32,584 bases of DNA from a bacterium (lineage in GTDB: Bacteria > Bacteroidota > Bacteroidia > NS11-12g > UBA9320). The notes under the pieces were generated by a model. It searched no databases. It worked only from the letters and a program-made list of their open reading frames with translations, and was not told the origin of the DNA. Where the stretch lies: positions 139,246 through 171,829 of the forward strand of contig JAAEYY010000004.1 of the NCBI GenBank assembly GCA_018223105.1. Direction: 5' to 3'. A program made the translations under genes and the position numbers. This document shows, one piece after another, positions 1-8,237 of this stretch (positions are counted from its first letter, which is position 1; each line of letters starts with the position of its first letter).

Positions 1-2
1 CC

Positions 3-1691
3 TTATACAGAGTGGGGTCTGACTTTACTGCATATGATTTACAGACTTATTCTTCGCCTACAAATTTGAGCAGAGCTCCTGCTGGTGATGTCACTCCAGA
101 TGGGAATTTCTTGGTACTAATTGGGGCTAGAAGCAGTGACAGGTTGGATGCGGATCTCATTTTTATAGATTTAACAGACCCAAATTATCCAATTGATCAT
201 ACTGTTGACATCAGTGCAAATGGTACAAAATCTTTTGATTTTGCAATTGATCCTTCAAGTGGCCTTATTTACGGGATTGATGCAAAAACCTACCAGGTAT
301 TCATAATTGATCCCAATGATGGTTCGTTGGTCAATAGGTTTTCTGCAGCACCTTTTGTTATTGAAGCTGGTGCAATTTTCTTTGATGCTTTTGGACAATT
401 ATGGGCATATGGTGCAACATCAGCTGCCGGCATACATAACACCCTTTTTAAAATTGATAAGGAAACTGGAGAAATTGAAATAGCTGCATCAGGTCCCACT
501 GCAGGTGGTACTGATGCTTGTTCATGTCCATATACCATTGAAATTACAAAATCTACCATCAATGATTCATTCCCATCTTGTAATTCCTTCACGTACTATT
601 TAGATATTGCAAACCAATATAAAGAATCCATTCAAGATGTTGATCTGGAAGATCACTTACCATCAGGTTTTGAAATTACCAATATTGAGATACCAAGTTC
701 ATTTACTGGTTCTCATAACATAATTTCCGGTGTTGGTACCAATACATTAGAAATTGAAGGCCTAAACATTCCGGTTGGCAGAGATAGCATTTTGATTACA
801 GTTGATGTTGGTTCCATTTCAGGTTGGAAGTCTGCCCAAGCATTGCTGAGTAATTTACCTTCAGTTTTAGGCAGCACAAGACTTTCTGATGATCCGAATA
901 CAGGAGCCGTGCGAGATAGTACGGCAGTTTATATAATTCCTAATATTGATACAACATTTACGGAAATTGATCTTGTCTTTTGTGAAGGTGATTCTGTTCA
1001 AATAGACGCCAATGCTCTTGGAAGACCTTATTCTTGGTCTCATGCAAATCAAGACTCTGTGCAATTTGTTAGCGTATCTGGAATTTATACTGCAGAAGTA
1101 AAAGTGGCTTGTAAAGTAATAATAAGGCAATACAATGTTACTAGAAGCACAGTAGAAATAGAAGATATTCCAATTACAGCAGTTGCCAAAGGTGCATCAG
1201 TGGATTTAACAGCTGTAATAACTTCTTTCTTTGGAACCGATACAAGTTATCAATGGGAAAGTCAAAGTACTTTATTGACATGCCCTACCTGCAGAACTAC
1301 GAGTCTTAGAGCCGAACAAAATGATACGCTGACGTATATCGTTACTAACGAGTATGGATGTTCTGATACGGCAAATGCAATTATCGACGTATTTGTAACA
1401 GGTCCATTCTGGATTCCTAATGCTTTTAGCCCGAATGATGATGGGCATAATGACATATTCTATATTTATGGGGAAGGATACCAAATTATCTATTTCGACA
1501 TATATGATCAATGGGGTAAGAAACATTATGAATTACCTGCCGGTCCAACAGGTTTTCCGGATATCGGTTGGAGGGGAGAGACCATTCACGATTTAGACCA
1601 GAATCCCAATGTGTATATCTATGTAGGACGATTACAAGATGCTGCAGGAATGTTTCATGATGTTTCTGGGACCATCACAGTAATGCGATAA
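3..1691 (+). CDS. T9SS type B (gliding-motility-associated) secreted protein, 5' end missing
   Basis: The reading frame is open from the first complete codon in the window, so the start and signal peptide lie upstream; about 560 residues are visible. The N-terminal third (to about residue 165) reads like a propeller or cell-surface region with repeated aspartate-rich turns such as DLTDPNYP and IDPNDGSL. It is followed by a Cys-containing DUF11-like beta-sandwich at about residues 175-270. The last ~95 residues are a classic CHU_C/gliding-motility C-terminal domain: IPNAFSPNDDGHNDIF, then YDQWGKKHYE, ending GTITVMR. In this family the domain directs export through the type IX secretion system. 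The protein is therefore probably surface-attached or secreted, perhaps an adhesin; the ligand is unknown. A hairpin follows the stop but has no U-tract. Confidence 0.88.
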   Translation, partial: LYRVGSDFTAYDLQTYSSPTNLSRAPAGDVTPDGNFLVLIGARSSDRLDADLIFIDLTDPNYPIDHTVDISANGTKSFDFAIDPSSGLIYGIDAKTYQVFIIDPNDGSLVNRFSAAPFVIEAGAIFFDAFGQLWAYGATSAAGIHNTLFKIDKETGEIEIAASGPTAGGTDACSCPYTIEITKSTINDSFPSCNSFTYYLDIANQYKESIQDVDLEDHLPSGFEITNIEIPSSFTGSHNIISGVGTNTLEIEGLNIPVGRDSILITVDVGSISGWKSAQALLSNLPSVLGSTRLSDDPNTGAVRDSTAVYIIPNIDTTFTEIDLVFCEGDSVQIDANALGRPYSWSHANQDSVQFVSVSGIYTAEVKVACKVIIRQYNVTRSTVEIEDIPITAVAKGASVDLTAVITSFFGTDTSYQWESQSTLLTCPTCRTTSLRAEQNDTLTYIVTNEYGCSDTANAIIDVFVTGPFWIPNAFSPNDDGHNDIFYIYGEGYQIIYFDIYDQWGKKHYELPAGPTGFPDIGWRGETIHDLDQNPNVYIYVGRLQDAAGMFHDVSGTITVMR

Positions 1692-1753
1692 TTTTTTTGA
1701 TCGCATTCGTTCATTATTTATAAATTTTATATCCAAGCCAGGCCATTAGATGC

Positions 1754-1789
1754 CTAATTATTGAGTGCTTGCTCCGGCACGATAATTAG
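1754..1789. other. Imperfect inverted repeat / stem-loop between the T9SS gene and the aldehyde dehydrogenase
   Basis: CTAATTAT at 1754-1761 pairs with ATAATTAG at 1782-1789. Inside, GTGC (1765-1768) pairs with GCAC (1777-1780), leaving an 8-nt loop and a small asymmetric bulge. No T-run follows on the plus strand, so it is a weak intrinsic terminator at best. It lies before the putative -7 box of the next gene and could equally be a protein-binding dyad. Confidence 0.45.
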
Positions 1790-1835
1790 CTTCTATAAAT
1801 TGAGTTCTTCAGTTTTCAGGCTGAACTTCTTTTAC

Positions 1836-1843
1836 TACCTTTG
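1836..1843 (+). promoter_or_regulatory. Bacteroidota -7 promoter box for the aldehyde dehydrogenase
   Basis: TACCTTTG matches TAnnTTTG exactly and lies 16 nt before the ATG at 1860. Transcription would start at about 1848, giving a leader of about a dozen nucleotides. I see no good TTTG -33 element at the expected 17-23 nt spacing. Confidence 0.5.
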
Positions 1844-1859
1844 ATTCTCAATAATACCC

Positions 1860-3400
1860 ATGGCAAAAACAATTCAAGAATTACTGTTTGATCTAGGAAT
1901 AAAAGAGGTCAATGAGAGTGTATGTACAGGCAGAGAATGTATAACATCTCTTGGTACGGAAAGAAGGTTGATCAGTAGCCCTGTGGATGGGAAAGAGATT
2001 GCCAGTATTGTATATGCCAGCACCAGTGAGTATGAGCATGTGATTAAACAGGCTCAGTCTGCTTACGAATGGTGGAGAAAGCAACCTGCACCGCAAAGAG
2101 GTGAGATTGTTAGAAAGTTCGGAGTGAAGCTTCGATTGCGTAAAAAAGACTTGGCTAGATTGGTGAGCTATGAAATGGGTAAGAGCTATCAGGAAGGTCT
2201 GGGCGAAGTGCAGGAGATGATTGATATCTGCGATTTTGCCACCGGCTTATCAAGACAGTTATACGGTTTAAGCATGCATTCTGAGCGCCCGGAGCATAGA
2301 ATGTACGAACAATGGCATCCAATAGGTATAGTTGGGGTTATTTCAGCCTTCAATTTCCCGGTAGCAGTTTGGGCATGGAATGCTATGATCGCTGCTATTT
2401 GTGGTGATGTAGTAATCTGGAAACCCAGCGAAAAAACTCCGCTTTCAGCAATTGCATGCCATCAAATCCTAAAAGAAGTTATTGTAGAAAATGATTTACC
2501 TGAAGGGATTTTTAACCTGGTAATCGGGGATTATAGAATAGGAGAAAATTTGGCTAAAGATCAGAGAATCCCTTTAGTGTCTGCAACAGGTTCTACCAAA
2601 ATGGGGAAACGCGTTGGTCAGATTGTAGGCTCTAGATTAGGTCGATCTTTACTTGAGTTGGGAGGAAACAATGCCATCATCATTAGCGAACATGCCAATT
2701 TAGATACAGCCTTAATGGCTGCGGTGTTTGGATGTGTAGGAACTGCAGGGCAGCGCTGCACAACAACGCGAAGATTATTGGTGCAAGATAAAGTCTACGA
2801 TCAGTTTCGCGATAAGTTGGTAGCAGCCTACAAACAAGTTAAAATCGGGGATCCTTAGATGAAGCAAATCATATGGGGCCATTAATTGACAAAGATGCTG
2901 TTAACAAATACAAAGAGGCTCTTAAACAGATAGAAGAAGAAGGCGGACAGATAGCCTTCGGAGGTAAAGTGCTTTCAGGTAAAGGTTTTGAAAGTGGTTG
3001 TTATGTTGAACCTACAATAGCCGAGGTTGAAAATCATTTTGAGATTGTGCAAGAAGAGACTTTTGCGCCTATTGTGTATCTTATCCGCTACCACGAATTG
3101 CAAGAGGCTATTGCTATGCAAAACGATGTAAAACAAGGTCTGAGCTCAGCTATCTTTACCGAAAATCTGGTAGAGGCAGAGCTGTTTTTAAGTTCTAGAG
3201 GCAGCGATTGTGGTATTGCCAATGTCAACATTGGAACCAGCGGTGCGGAAATAGGTGGAGCCTTCGGTGGCGAAAAAGAAACCGGTGGGGGTAGAGAAAG
3301 TGGTTCAGATGCCTGGAAAAGCTACATGCGAAGACAAACTACCACCATCAACTATGGCAAGGACTTACCTTTAGCTCAAGGAATTAAATTCGATCTTTAG
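1860..3400 (+). pseudogene. ALDH7-family aldehyde dehydrogenase (alpha-aminoadipic semialdehyde/antiquitin type), frameshifted
   Basis: Two reading frames, 1860-2858 (332 codons) and from about 2858 to 3400, together encode one full-length ~512-residue dehydrogenase. The N-terminal part carries AFNFP (N165), WKPS (K188), the general-base ELGGN (E266) and the nucleophile motif GQRCTT (C300). The C-terminal part has the EETFAPI segment and the ALDH7-type ending [12 protein letters not shown]. The frames join at 2856-2857: adding one base to the T pair after GAT CCT restores [13 protein letters not shown], which is what the family has there. As written, translation ends at TAG 2856-2858, after the catalytic Cys but before the rest of the catalytic/oligomerisation region. 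ALDH7 enzymes oxidise aminoadipic semialdehyde in lysine catabolism or act on related aldehydes. The start is ATG 1860, downstream of a TACCTTTG box. The 3' end overlaps the convergent gene by 4 bp. Whether the lesion is real or a sequencing error cannot be decided here. Confidence 0.92.
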
Positions 3401-4956
3401 AGTTTAATCAGTTTCTTGTTTATTCTTTCCTGTCCGATTTGAATGTGTAAGACATACACACCTGGCTGTTCCGGTAAATTCAATTTAATATGCTCCCCGC
3501 CTGATAATGTCCCTGTACGTACGATTTGGCCTGTAGCATTATAAATTTCAAATTGAAGTTCTTTGTTTAATGGGTTGAACATGTGAATCTCTCCATTTGT
3601 AGGGTTTGGGTAGATGCTGAAATGTAAATCATGCAATTCGCCTATGCTCGCAGTTCCCCGACTCAAGTTGAACATCAACACAGAGCCGGATCTTGCATTG
3701 CCATTAAATACCCAATTTGTATCGGTACGATCATAGGGCGCGCCAATTGCCAGAAATGAATCAGACATATCCAAGGATCTGCCAATGAATAAATCGGAAA
3801 AAATTACCGGAGAAGTTAACCTTTGCATTTCTTGCCAGTTTGTATTCTCTTTCTTAAAAATATATACTGCTCCGGCTCTCATAGGTAAATTATTAGAATC
3901 CTTCTCTGTCTCGCTGTAAGCACTAATTGCTATTTGATTATCCAGTATGCACATTGCGTAGCCAAAATAGGAGTTTTTGGCTCTTGTATTCGGTGTTATC
4001 TTCTGTTTCAGAACCCAAAAGTTATTCTCCAGATTATAAATATAAGCTGCTCCTGCATCTGTCAAACGGTTCTTATTGTTTTGATCATATTGCTCCTTAA
4101 AGGCTCCTACAAGAACCGTGTTTTCTTCTATAAGGACCGCAGTGCCGAAAAATGCATTATCTGAGATATTTCCTGAGAGTATGGTCTTATGGTAGTTCCA
4201 ATTACTACTTCCTTTTTTGAAGGTATATACACTTCCGGCACTTGTCTTATTATCTACATTTCTGCCAAATGCAGCTGCTACAATAAAGTTGTCATTGAGG
4301 TCTATTGCATTGCCAAAGTAATCATTGGCAGCAGGATTAGGGTTAGAGATTTCTTGACTCAGTTCCCAAGTTGAATTTTTCTCAAACACATAAATTTTAC
4401 CTGCATTTTCATTTCCTGAAACAGTTTCATGACCCGACCCCACCACGATCGTGTTTCGATGTAGCGCAAGAGAATGCACCGCAGATTTGCTGTATGGAGT
4501 AATGTCGATACTTTGCTTGTGGGTCCATTGATCATTTCTGAGATTAAATATTTGTAACTCTAAGTAGCTTACAGAATCCTCTTCAAGACTCTCTTGCCCA
4601 TGAAGATTATAGGCTAAAACTGCCACTGTAGTATCTTCAACAGCCATGTACAAGCCAAATAGCCGAATAGAATCAGGCTGTGCTGGAATAATCTTATTCT
4701 GTTGGCTCCAATGCTTACCGGTTCTTTTAAAGATTTCAATTTTACCGGATTGGTAAGTGTAATTCCCCATCTGATTTTTTACCGGAGATTGGGCATAAGA
4801 AACGTACAGATTATCACCTTCAATCTCTAAATCGTGACCAAAAAAGCCATTAAAAATTGAGGTATCGGGATTGATTTTGCTGTGGTAGTTATATTGCTGC
4901 GCTTCAGATAGATGGAAGCAAAACAAAGCACTTAAAAGGAGTAAAATTGGTTTCAT
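3397..4956 (-). CDS. FG-GAP-repeat secreted protein with T9SS type A sorting domain
   Basis: 519 residues. A signal peptide is visible ([20 protein letters not shown]). The body to about residue 435 consists of repeated ~50-residue units with the pattern (A)GxxYxFxK...W...Q.I....... (Y/F)FG.A.....N..... , which matches the FG-GAP_2 type repeat, so a beta-propeller is expected. The last ~75 residues are a type A T9SS C-terminal domain: [24 protein letters not shown], then PGVYVLHI and the basic ending NKKLIKL. The protein should cross the outer membrane by T9SS and be released or anchored after tail cleavage. It appears monocistronic. Its stop (TAA, 3397-3399) overlaps the end of the convergent aldehyde dehydrogenase. 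Function beyond surface location is unknown. Confidence 0.88.
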   Translation of the reverse strand: MKPILLLLSALFCFHLSEAQQYNYHSKINPDTSIFNGFFGHDLEIEGDNLYVSYAQSPVKNQMGNYTYQSGKIEIFKRTGKHWSQQNKIIPAQPDSIRLFGLYMAVEDTTVAVLAYNLHGQESLEEDSVSYLELQIFNLRNDQWTHKQSIDITPYSKSAVHSLALHRNTIVVGSGHETVSGNENAGKIYVFEKNSTWELSQEISNPNPAANDYFGNAIDLNDNFIVAAAFGRNVDNKTSAGSVYTFKKGSSNWNYHKTILSGNISDNAFFGTAVLIEENTVLVGAFKEQYDQNNKNRLTDAGAAYIYNLENNFWVLKQKITPNTRAKNSYFGYAMCILDNQIAISAYSETEKDSNNLPMRAGAVYIFKKENTNWQEMQRLTSPVIFSDLFIGRSLDMSDSFLAIGAPYDRTDTNWVFNGNARSGSVLMFNLSRGTASIGELHDLHFSIYPNPTNGEIHMFNPLNKELQFEIYNATGQIVRTGTLSGGEHIKLNLPEQPGVYVLHIQIGQERINKKLIKL

Positions 4957-5035
4957 AGGACACTCAAGTTAATTCAATAATTACACGCATTGAAATTAAA
5001 TTGAGCAATGAATACTTTGATATTAGGAGTGGAAA

Positions 5036-5902
5036 TTAAGGTTTAGGACCCTCTTCAGGTTCTTTGCCTTCATCATTTCCATCGTCATTATCATCTTCTT
5101 CGCCTGCTTCCTCCATTGCTTCATCCGCAGCTTCAGCGGCTTCTTCCACCGCCTCCATGGTCTCTTCTAGTTCTTCAACACTAGAACTATCCTTTGAAGT
5201 TGAGTCATTTTCGACATTCTTTTTAATCAAGCCCCGGATTAAACTGCCAAAAGGATACTTAATATTAAAGTAAAGCTCTTTAATCTTCTTTTGGCCTTTG
5301 ATTCTGGGTTGGTCCTTACTAATCGTTAATCGATCAGTTCCTCTAATCAAGGCTTGACCCTCAGATTTCAGACCCCAATAATATAAAACCTGGTATTCGT
5401 CTCGTGGACTAGCCACCACCATTGCAGTTTCAATAGATTTTCCATCCCCACTGGCGATGATGGCTTTAATCATCCCATGATAAAAATGACGATAAATCTT
5501 TAATGAATCTGTCATGTCCCATTTCATGCACGAAGAGATCATATAGTCCAAAATTCTCAGATCTGTCGGTTTACTATTGAAATCCTCTCTGCATAATTCC
5601 ATTACCGTTTTGAGCTTCCCTTTTTTCCAGTATTTTCGAATCTTCTCAAAGTTTTCAGGAATGCCATATGGTGCGTAATTATCCTGAAATACTTGTCCAA
5701 AATAGATATGTTGGTATTCTTCCGTGCTGATAGAAGTATCTCTATCCCGCAACTTTTGCATCAGTTTAGGATAGAAAAAGTCGCCGTTCGAATCTGAAAT
5801 AGCAGCTTCTATCGAAGTAAAATCAATATTTGAAATTGTATCGGCCTTAGTATCAGGCACCAACAAAAACAGAGCGAGGATGATAAATAATGGGGCTTTC
5901 AT
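5036..5902 (-). CDS. DUF4919 family exported protein with acidic C-terminal tail
   Basis: 288 residues with a clear signal peptide (MKAPLFIILALFLLVPDTKA). Residues ~25-215 resemble DUF4919, including FYPKLMQKLRDRD, the YFGQVFQDNYAPYG segment and a central YYWGLKSEGQALI region. From about residue 228 to the end the sequence is low complexity and strongly acidic (EE, AEAA, EDDNDDGNDEG), probably disordered. This tail creates a serine-rich antisense frame that is not a gene. The function of DUF4919 is not known to me; proteins of this type are mostly Bacteroidota and periplasmic. The ATG at 5900-5902 lies inside an 11-bp perfect inverted repeat (5897-5929), which could affect expression. The gene stands alone between the FG-GAP protein and a repeat-rich spacer. 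Confidence 0.8.
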   Translation of the reverse strand: MKAPLFIILALFLLVPDTKADTISNIDFTSIEAAISDSNGDFFYPKLMQKLRDRDTSISTEEYQHIYFGQVFQDNYAPYGIPENFEKIRKYWKKGKLKTVMELCREDFNSKPTDLRILDYMISSCMKWDMTDSLKIYRHFYHGMIKAIIASGDGKSIETAMVVASPRDEYQVLYYWGLKSEGQALIRGTDRLTISKDQPRIKGQKKIKELYFNIKYPFGSLIRGLIKKNVENDSTSKDSSSVEELEETMEAVEEAAEAADEAMEEAGEEDDNDDGNDEGKEPEEGPKP

Positions 5903-5929
5903 ATCTTTTCTTTAATGCAAGATATGAAA
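5897..5929. promoter_or_regulatory. Perfect 11-bp inverted repeat spanning the DUF4919 start codon
   Basis: TTTCATATCTT at 5897-5907 and AAGATATGAAA at 5919-5929 are exact reverse complements separated by 11 nt. The minus-strand ATG (5902-5900) is in the left arm. In RNA this would sequester the start codon; in DNA it could be an operator dyad. Which of the two applies depends on the transcription start, which I cannot place. Confidence 0.55.
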
Positions 5930-5953
5930 AAGATAAATAATTTGATTCCCACC

Positions 5954-6077
5954 CTGCGTCTCAGCAAGCATTTACTCTGCGCATCAGCGAGCTAATAAAT
6001 TACCTCATTGAATGCCAAAACTCCAGTCTAAGCGGAAAGGTTTATAAACAGCCTCTTTGTGCCTTCGCGCCTTTGTG
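5954..6077. repeat. Short degenerate intergenic repeats
   Basis: CTGCGTCTCAGCAAGCA (5954-5970) recurs as CTGCGCATCAGCGAGCT (5977-5993), 23 bp later. At 6054-6077 three 8-mers follow one another: CTTTGTGC, CTTCGCGC, CTTTGTGA. Similar simple motifs are familiar from intergenic DNA of other Bacteroidota. No gene or terminator is evident in 5930-6096. Confidence 0.45.
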
Positions 6078-6096
6078 AGAGACTAAACCCTACGCC

Positions 6097-6699
6097 TTAC
6101 TTCTTCGCCTTAATCGTACAACCAATAGCTTTAGTGTTAGTAGTCTCTATTTCACTTCCCGCGAGCAAAGCATCCACCGCATCTGCCACATAATGCTCTG
6201 TAGCTGCTTCTGCATCTTCGTAGTTATTGTCAATAGCTCCAATATATCGTACCACATTACCGTCCTCCGTTTTTTCTAGCAAGTAAACATGAGGGGTGCG
6301 TGTTGCTCCGTATTGAGGATATATTTTTTGTCCATCATCAAATAGGTAAGCAAATGGGAATGCTTTTTCTTTTGCACGTTCCTGCATTTTTACATAGCTA
6401 TCATCAGCATTGATTTCCGGGTCATTTGGGTTGATCGCAACCACCGGATACCCCTTTGCTGCATATTCATTATGAAGCTCAATAATTCTGTCTTCATACG
6501 CAATTGCATATGGACAATGATTGCAAGTAAAGATGACGATATATCCTTTCGCATCTTCATAGTCGGCTAGGGAAACCATTTTACCGTCTACGTTTTTGAG
6601 GCTGAAATCAGTAGCCATGTCGCCTACCTTATATCCTTCAGAAGCTGTTGTAAATGAAAGTGCCGTGAAAGCCAGTACTGTTAGTATGATTTGTTTCAT
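6097..6699 (-). CDS. Peroxiredoxin/thioredoxin-like exported redox protein
   Basis: 200 residues with an N-terminal signal peptide (MKQIILTVLAFTALSFTTAS). The mature part begins with the AhpC/TSA-type segment VGDMATDFSLKNVDGKMVSL. It continues with a redox motif in FTCNHCPYA (about residues 57-65, CxxC) and the helix that follows, then VVAINPND and TPHVYLLE (the cis-proline position of the thioredoxin fold). This matches the PRX-like/TlpA-like subgroup with CxxC rather than a single peroxidatic Cys. It is probably periplasmic and involved in thiol-disulfide exchange or peroxide handling. Its ATG overlaps the stop of the upstream TlpA-type gene as ATGA (6696-6699), so the two are translationally coupled in one operon. 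Confidence 0.86.
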   Translation of the reverse strand: MKQIILTVLAFTALSFTTASEGYKVGDMATDFSLKNVDGKMVSLADYEDAKGYIVIFTCNHCPYAIAYEDRIIELHNEYAAKGYPVVAINPNDPEINADDSYVKMQERAKEKAFPFAYLFDDGQKIYPQYGATRTPHVYLLEKTEDGNVVRYIGAIDNNYEDAEAATEHYVADAVDALLAGSEIETTNTKAIGCTIKAKK

Positions 6700-7211
6700 G
6701 ATTTTATATTCTTTATTGTATTAATTAATTCTTCGTAATCGAGGTCTCCTTCGTGAAACCAAGTTTGGTTTTTGTATTTTATCAAGGTAGCAGGTATAGC
6801 ACCGCTCCAATCCGCATCGATTTTAGGAATCCATGAATTTGCATCGGGCTCATGTAAAACGATTACATCTGATTGAAGGTTCATTTTTTTTGTGAACTTT
6901 ACTAAACCGGTTTCCCAATTACTTTTAAAATCTAGACTAACCAAAGTAACATTTACATTGTATTTAGAAGCACTATCTGTTAATTGCTCGAAATAGGGAA
7001 GCTCAGCAACACAGGGTTTACACCAGGTAGCCCAGAAGTTGATTACATATACACTGTCAGAACTTCTATCGATATAGCTTTGAAAATTTTCAAAGTCATA
7101 CACCGGGATATTTAATCCATCGGGATCAATAATTTGTTTGGGTTCAGCTTTTTGCTCAGATGTAAATCCGAGAAAAAGAGGAAGAAAGAATAAAAGGGAT
7201 AGATGCTTCAT
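6696..7211 (-). CDS. TlpA-family thioredoxin-like protein
   Basis: 171 residues starting at ATG 7209-7211 (MKHLSLLFFLPLFLGFTS, a signal peptide). The frame stays open further upstream, but that extension runs into the preceding gene and has no family character, so I reject it. The core has VINFWATWCKPCVAELPYFEQL; the WCKPC active site lies at about residues 62-66. It is followed by NVTLVSLDF, and by IPATLI, which supplies the cis-proline. The family reduces or isomerises disulfides of exported proteins or serves cytochrome c maturation. It is the middle gene of a three-gene minus-strand operon: 16 bp after the TerB-like gene and a 4-bp ATGA overlap with the peroxiredoxin-like gene. Two exported thioredoxin-fold proteins side by side suggest a shared redox role in the periplasm. 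Confidence 0.87.
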   Translation of the reverse strand: MKHLSLLFFLPLFLGFTSEQKAEPKQIIDPDGLNIPVYDFENFQSYIDRSSDSVYVINFWATWCKPCVAELPYFEQLTDSASKYNVNVTLVSLDFKSNWETGLVKFTKKMNLQSDVIVLHEPDANSWIPKIDADWSGAIPATLIKYKNQTWFHEGDLDYEELINTIKNIKS

Positions 7212-7227
7212 ATTATATCGGAACCTA

Positions 7228-7578
7228 TTACAGATCCCAATATTGATACAATTTATTGAGCATCCAGTTTTCATTCTGGTCGATTTTATGATCGGCATTG
7301 ATCAATTTTAACGTAAAGTCAATAAAGTGTAGTCTTTCCTTTTCTGTAGAATCCGCGTAAAAATCTTCAGCGCATTTTTGAAACAATAGGGGATAGTCTT
7401 CTTCCTTAGTTTTGCTTAATTCTTCCAGAGCATTATCGAGGTTACTTCCAAGGGGAAAAGCTTCCTGCACGTATTCAACAATAATGTTGCCTTCACGCGC
7501 ATCAAAGTCACCGTCAATTTTGGCTAGAATATTCAGGATGAGGTACCCTGCAATATCTTTGTTTTTTCTTTCCAACAT
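7228..7578 (-). CDS. TerB-like (tellurite-resistance-B fold) protein
   Basis: 116 residues from ATG 7576-7578; a TTG 21 bp upstream at 7599 is possible but gives a non-family extension. The protein is all-helical, with two acidic motifs typical of the TerB/DjlA fold: LAKIDGDFDAREGNIIVEYV near residue 20 and LINADHKIDQNENWML near the C-terminus. These Asp-rich loops bind metal in TerB relatives. No signal peptide, so cytosolic. Such stand-alone TerB-fold proteins are common in Bacteroidota and mostly uncharacterised; tellurite resistance should not be assumed. It heads the operon with the two thioredoxin-like genes and is divergent from the outer-membrane barrel gene, 41 bp away. Confidence 0.78.
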   Translation of the reverse strand: MLERKNKDIAGYLILNILAKIDGDFDAREGNIIVEYVQEAFPLGSNLDNALEELSKTKEEDYPLLFQKCAEDFYADSTEKERLHFIDFTLKLINADHKIDQNENWMLNKLYQYWDL

Positions 7579-7606
7579 TCCTAGTCTTAGTCTATACAAG
7601 TTTATT

Positions 7607-7614
7607 TATTTTTG
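7607..7614 (+). promoter_or_regulatory. -7 box very close to the barrel-protein start
   Basis: TATTTTTG fits TAnnTTTG and ends 5 nt before the ATG at 7620. If used, the transcript would begin at or next to the start codon (leaderless). No convincing -33 TTTG is seen upstream. Confidence 0.4.
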
Positions 7615-7619
7615 ACCGT

Positions 7620-8237
7620 ATGCACAAATCAAAGATCATCTTATTTCTACTTGTTTTTTTTACTGCCTATAGCGCTCAATCTCAGGGTTTCGAAGGTGCC
7701 TTGTATCTAGGGGCAAACTTCTCACAGGTAGATGGTGATCAACTGGGGGGATACAACAAGTTGGGACTGAATGCAGGTTTTGCAATTAGCCGAAGATTGA
7801 AGAAGCAGGATAACTGGAAATTATCGTTTGAAATGCTGTACTCTCAGAAAGGGGCTAAAAAAGTAATAGATCCGGATGTTGGAGGACCTACTTTAACTCT
7901 AAATTATCACTATGTTGAAATACCGGTTCTAGCGCGATACACCTGGAATGAATTTGTTTTTTACGGTGGTCCGTCTTTTGGTATTAATGTTTTTAATGAG
8001 CGAGATGATAATGGTTTTACTTCAGAAGAAGAAAACCTCTTAAGTACAGAATGGGCGCTCCATTTAGGTGGAACCTATTACTTAACTGAAAGATTTGGTT
8101 TTGATCTTAGGCACTCATACTCTTTAGTGAGTGTTCGAGATTTTCCAATCGTGGTAAATAGTCCAACTTGGTTTGGTAGAGCCGGCTGGTATAACCGACT
8201 CTTTACCATTGCAATTCGTTATAATTTTGGGGCTTAA
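7620..8237 (+). CDS. Outer-membrane beta-barrel protein (porin family, OMP_b-brl type)
   Basis: 205 residues. Signal peptide MHKSKIILFLLVFFTAYSAQSQG, then alternating hydrophobic/polar strands with aromatic girdles: LYLGANFSQVDGD, LGLNAGFAISRRL, WKLSFEMLYSQKGAKK, YHYVEIPVLARY, FVFYGGPSFGINV, and a final strand FTIAIRYNF ending in the typical aromatic position (NFGA). The layout is an eight-strand OMP_b-brl_2 barrel, as seen in many small Bacteroidota outer-membrane proteins. The substrate, if any, is unknown. Its stop (8235-8237) directly abuts the stop of the convergent fumarase gene. Confidence 0.85.
   Translation: MHKSKIILFLLVFFTAYSAQSQGFEGALYLGANFSQVDGDQLGGYNKLGLNAGFAISRRLKKQDNWKLSFEMLYSQKGAKKVIDPDVGGPTLTLNYHYVEIPVLARYTWNEFVFYGGPSFGINVFNERDDNGFTSEEENLLSTEWALHLGGTYYLTERFGFDLRHSYSLVSVRDFPIVVNSPTWFGRAGWYNRLFTIAIRYNFGA

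Noticed and set aside
1754..1789. Intrinsic terminator of the first T9SS gene
   Set aside because: The stem-loop lacks a following T-run, so it was recorded only as an inverted repeat.
5064..5273. Plus-strand serine-rich frame opposite the DUF4919 tail
   Set aside because: It is the antisense shadow of a Glu/Asp/Ala-rich low-complexity tail.
7228..7578. Tellurite resistance locus
   Set aside because: Only a lone TerB-fold protein is present, without terC/D/Z genes; its neighbours are thioredoxin-like.
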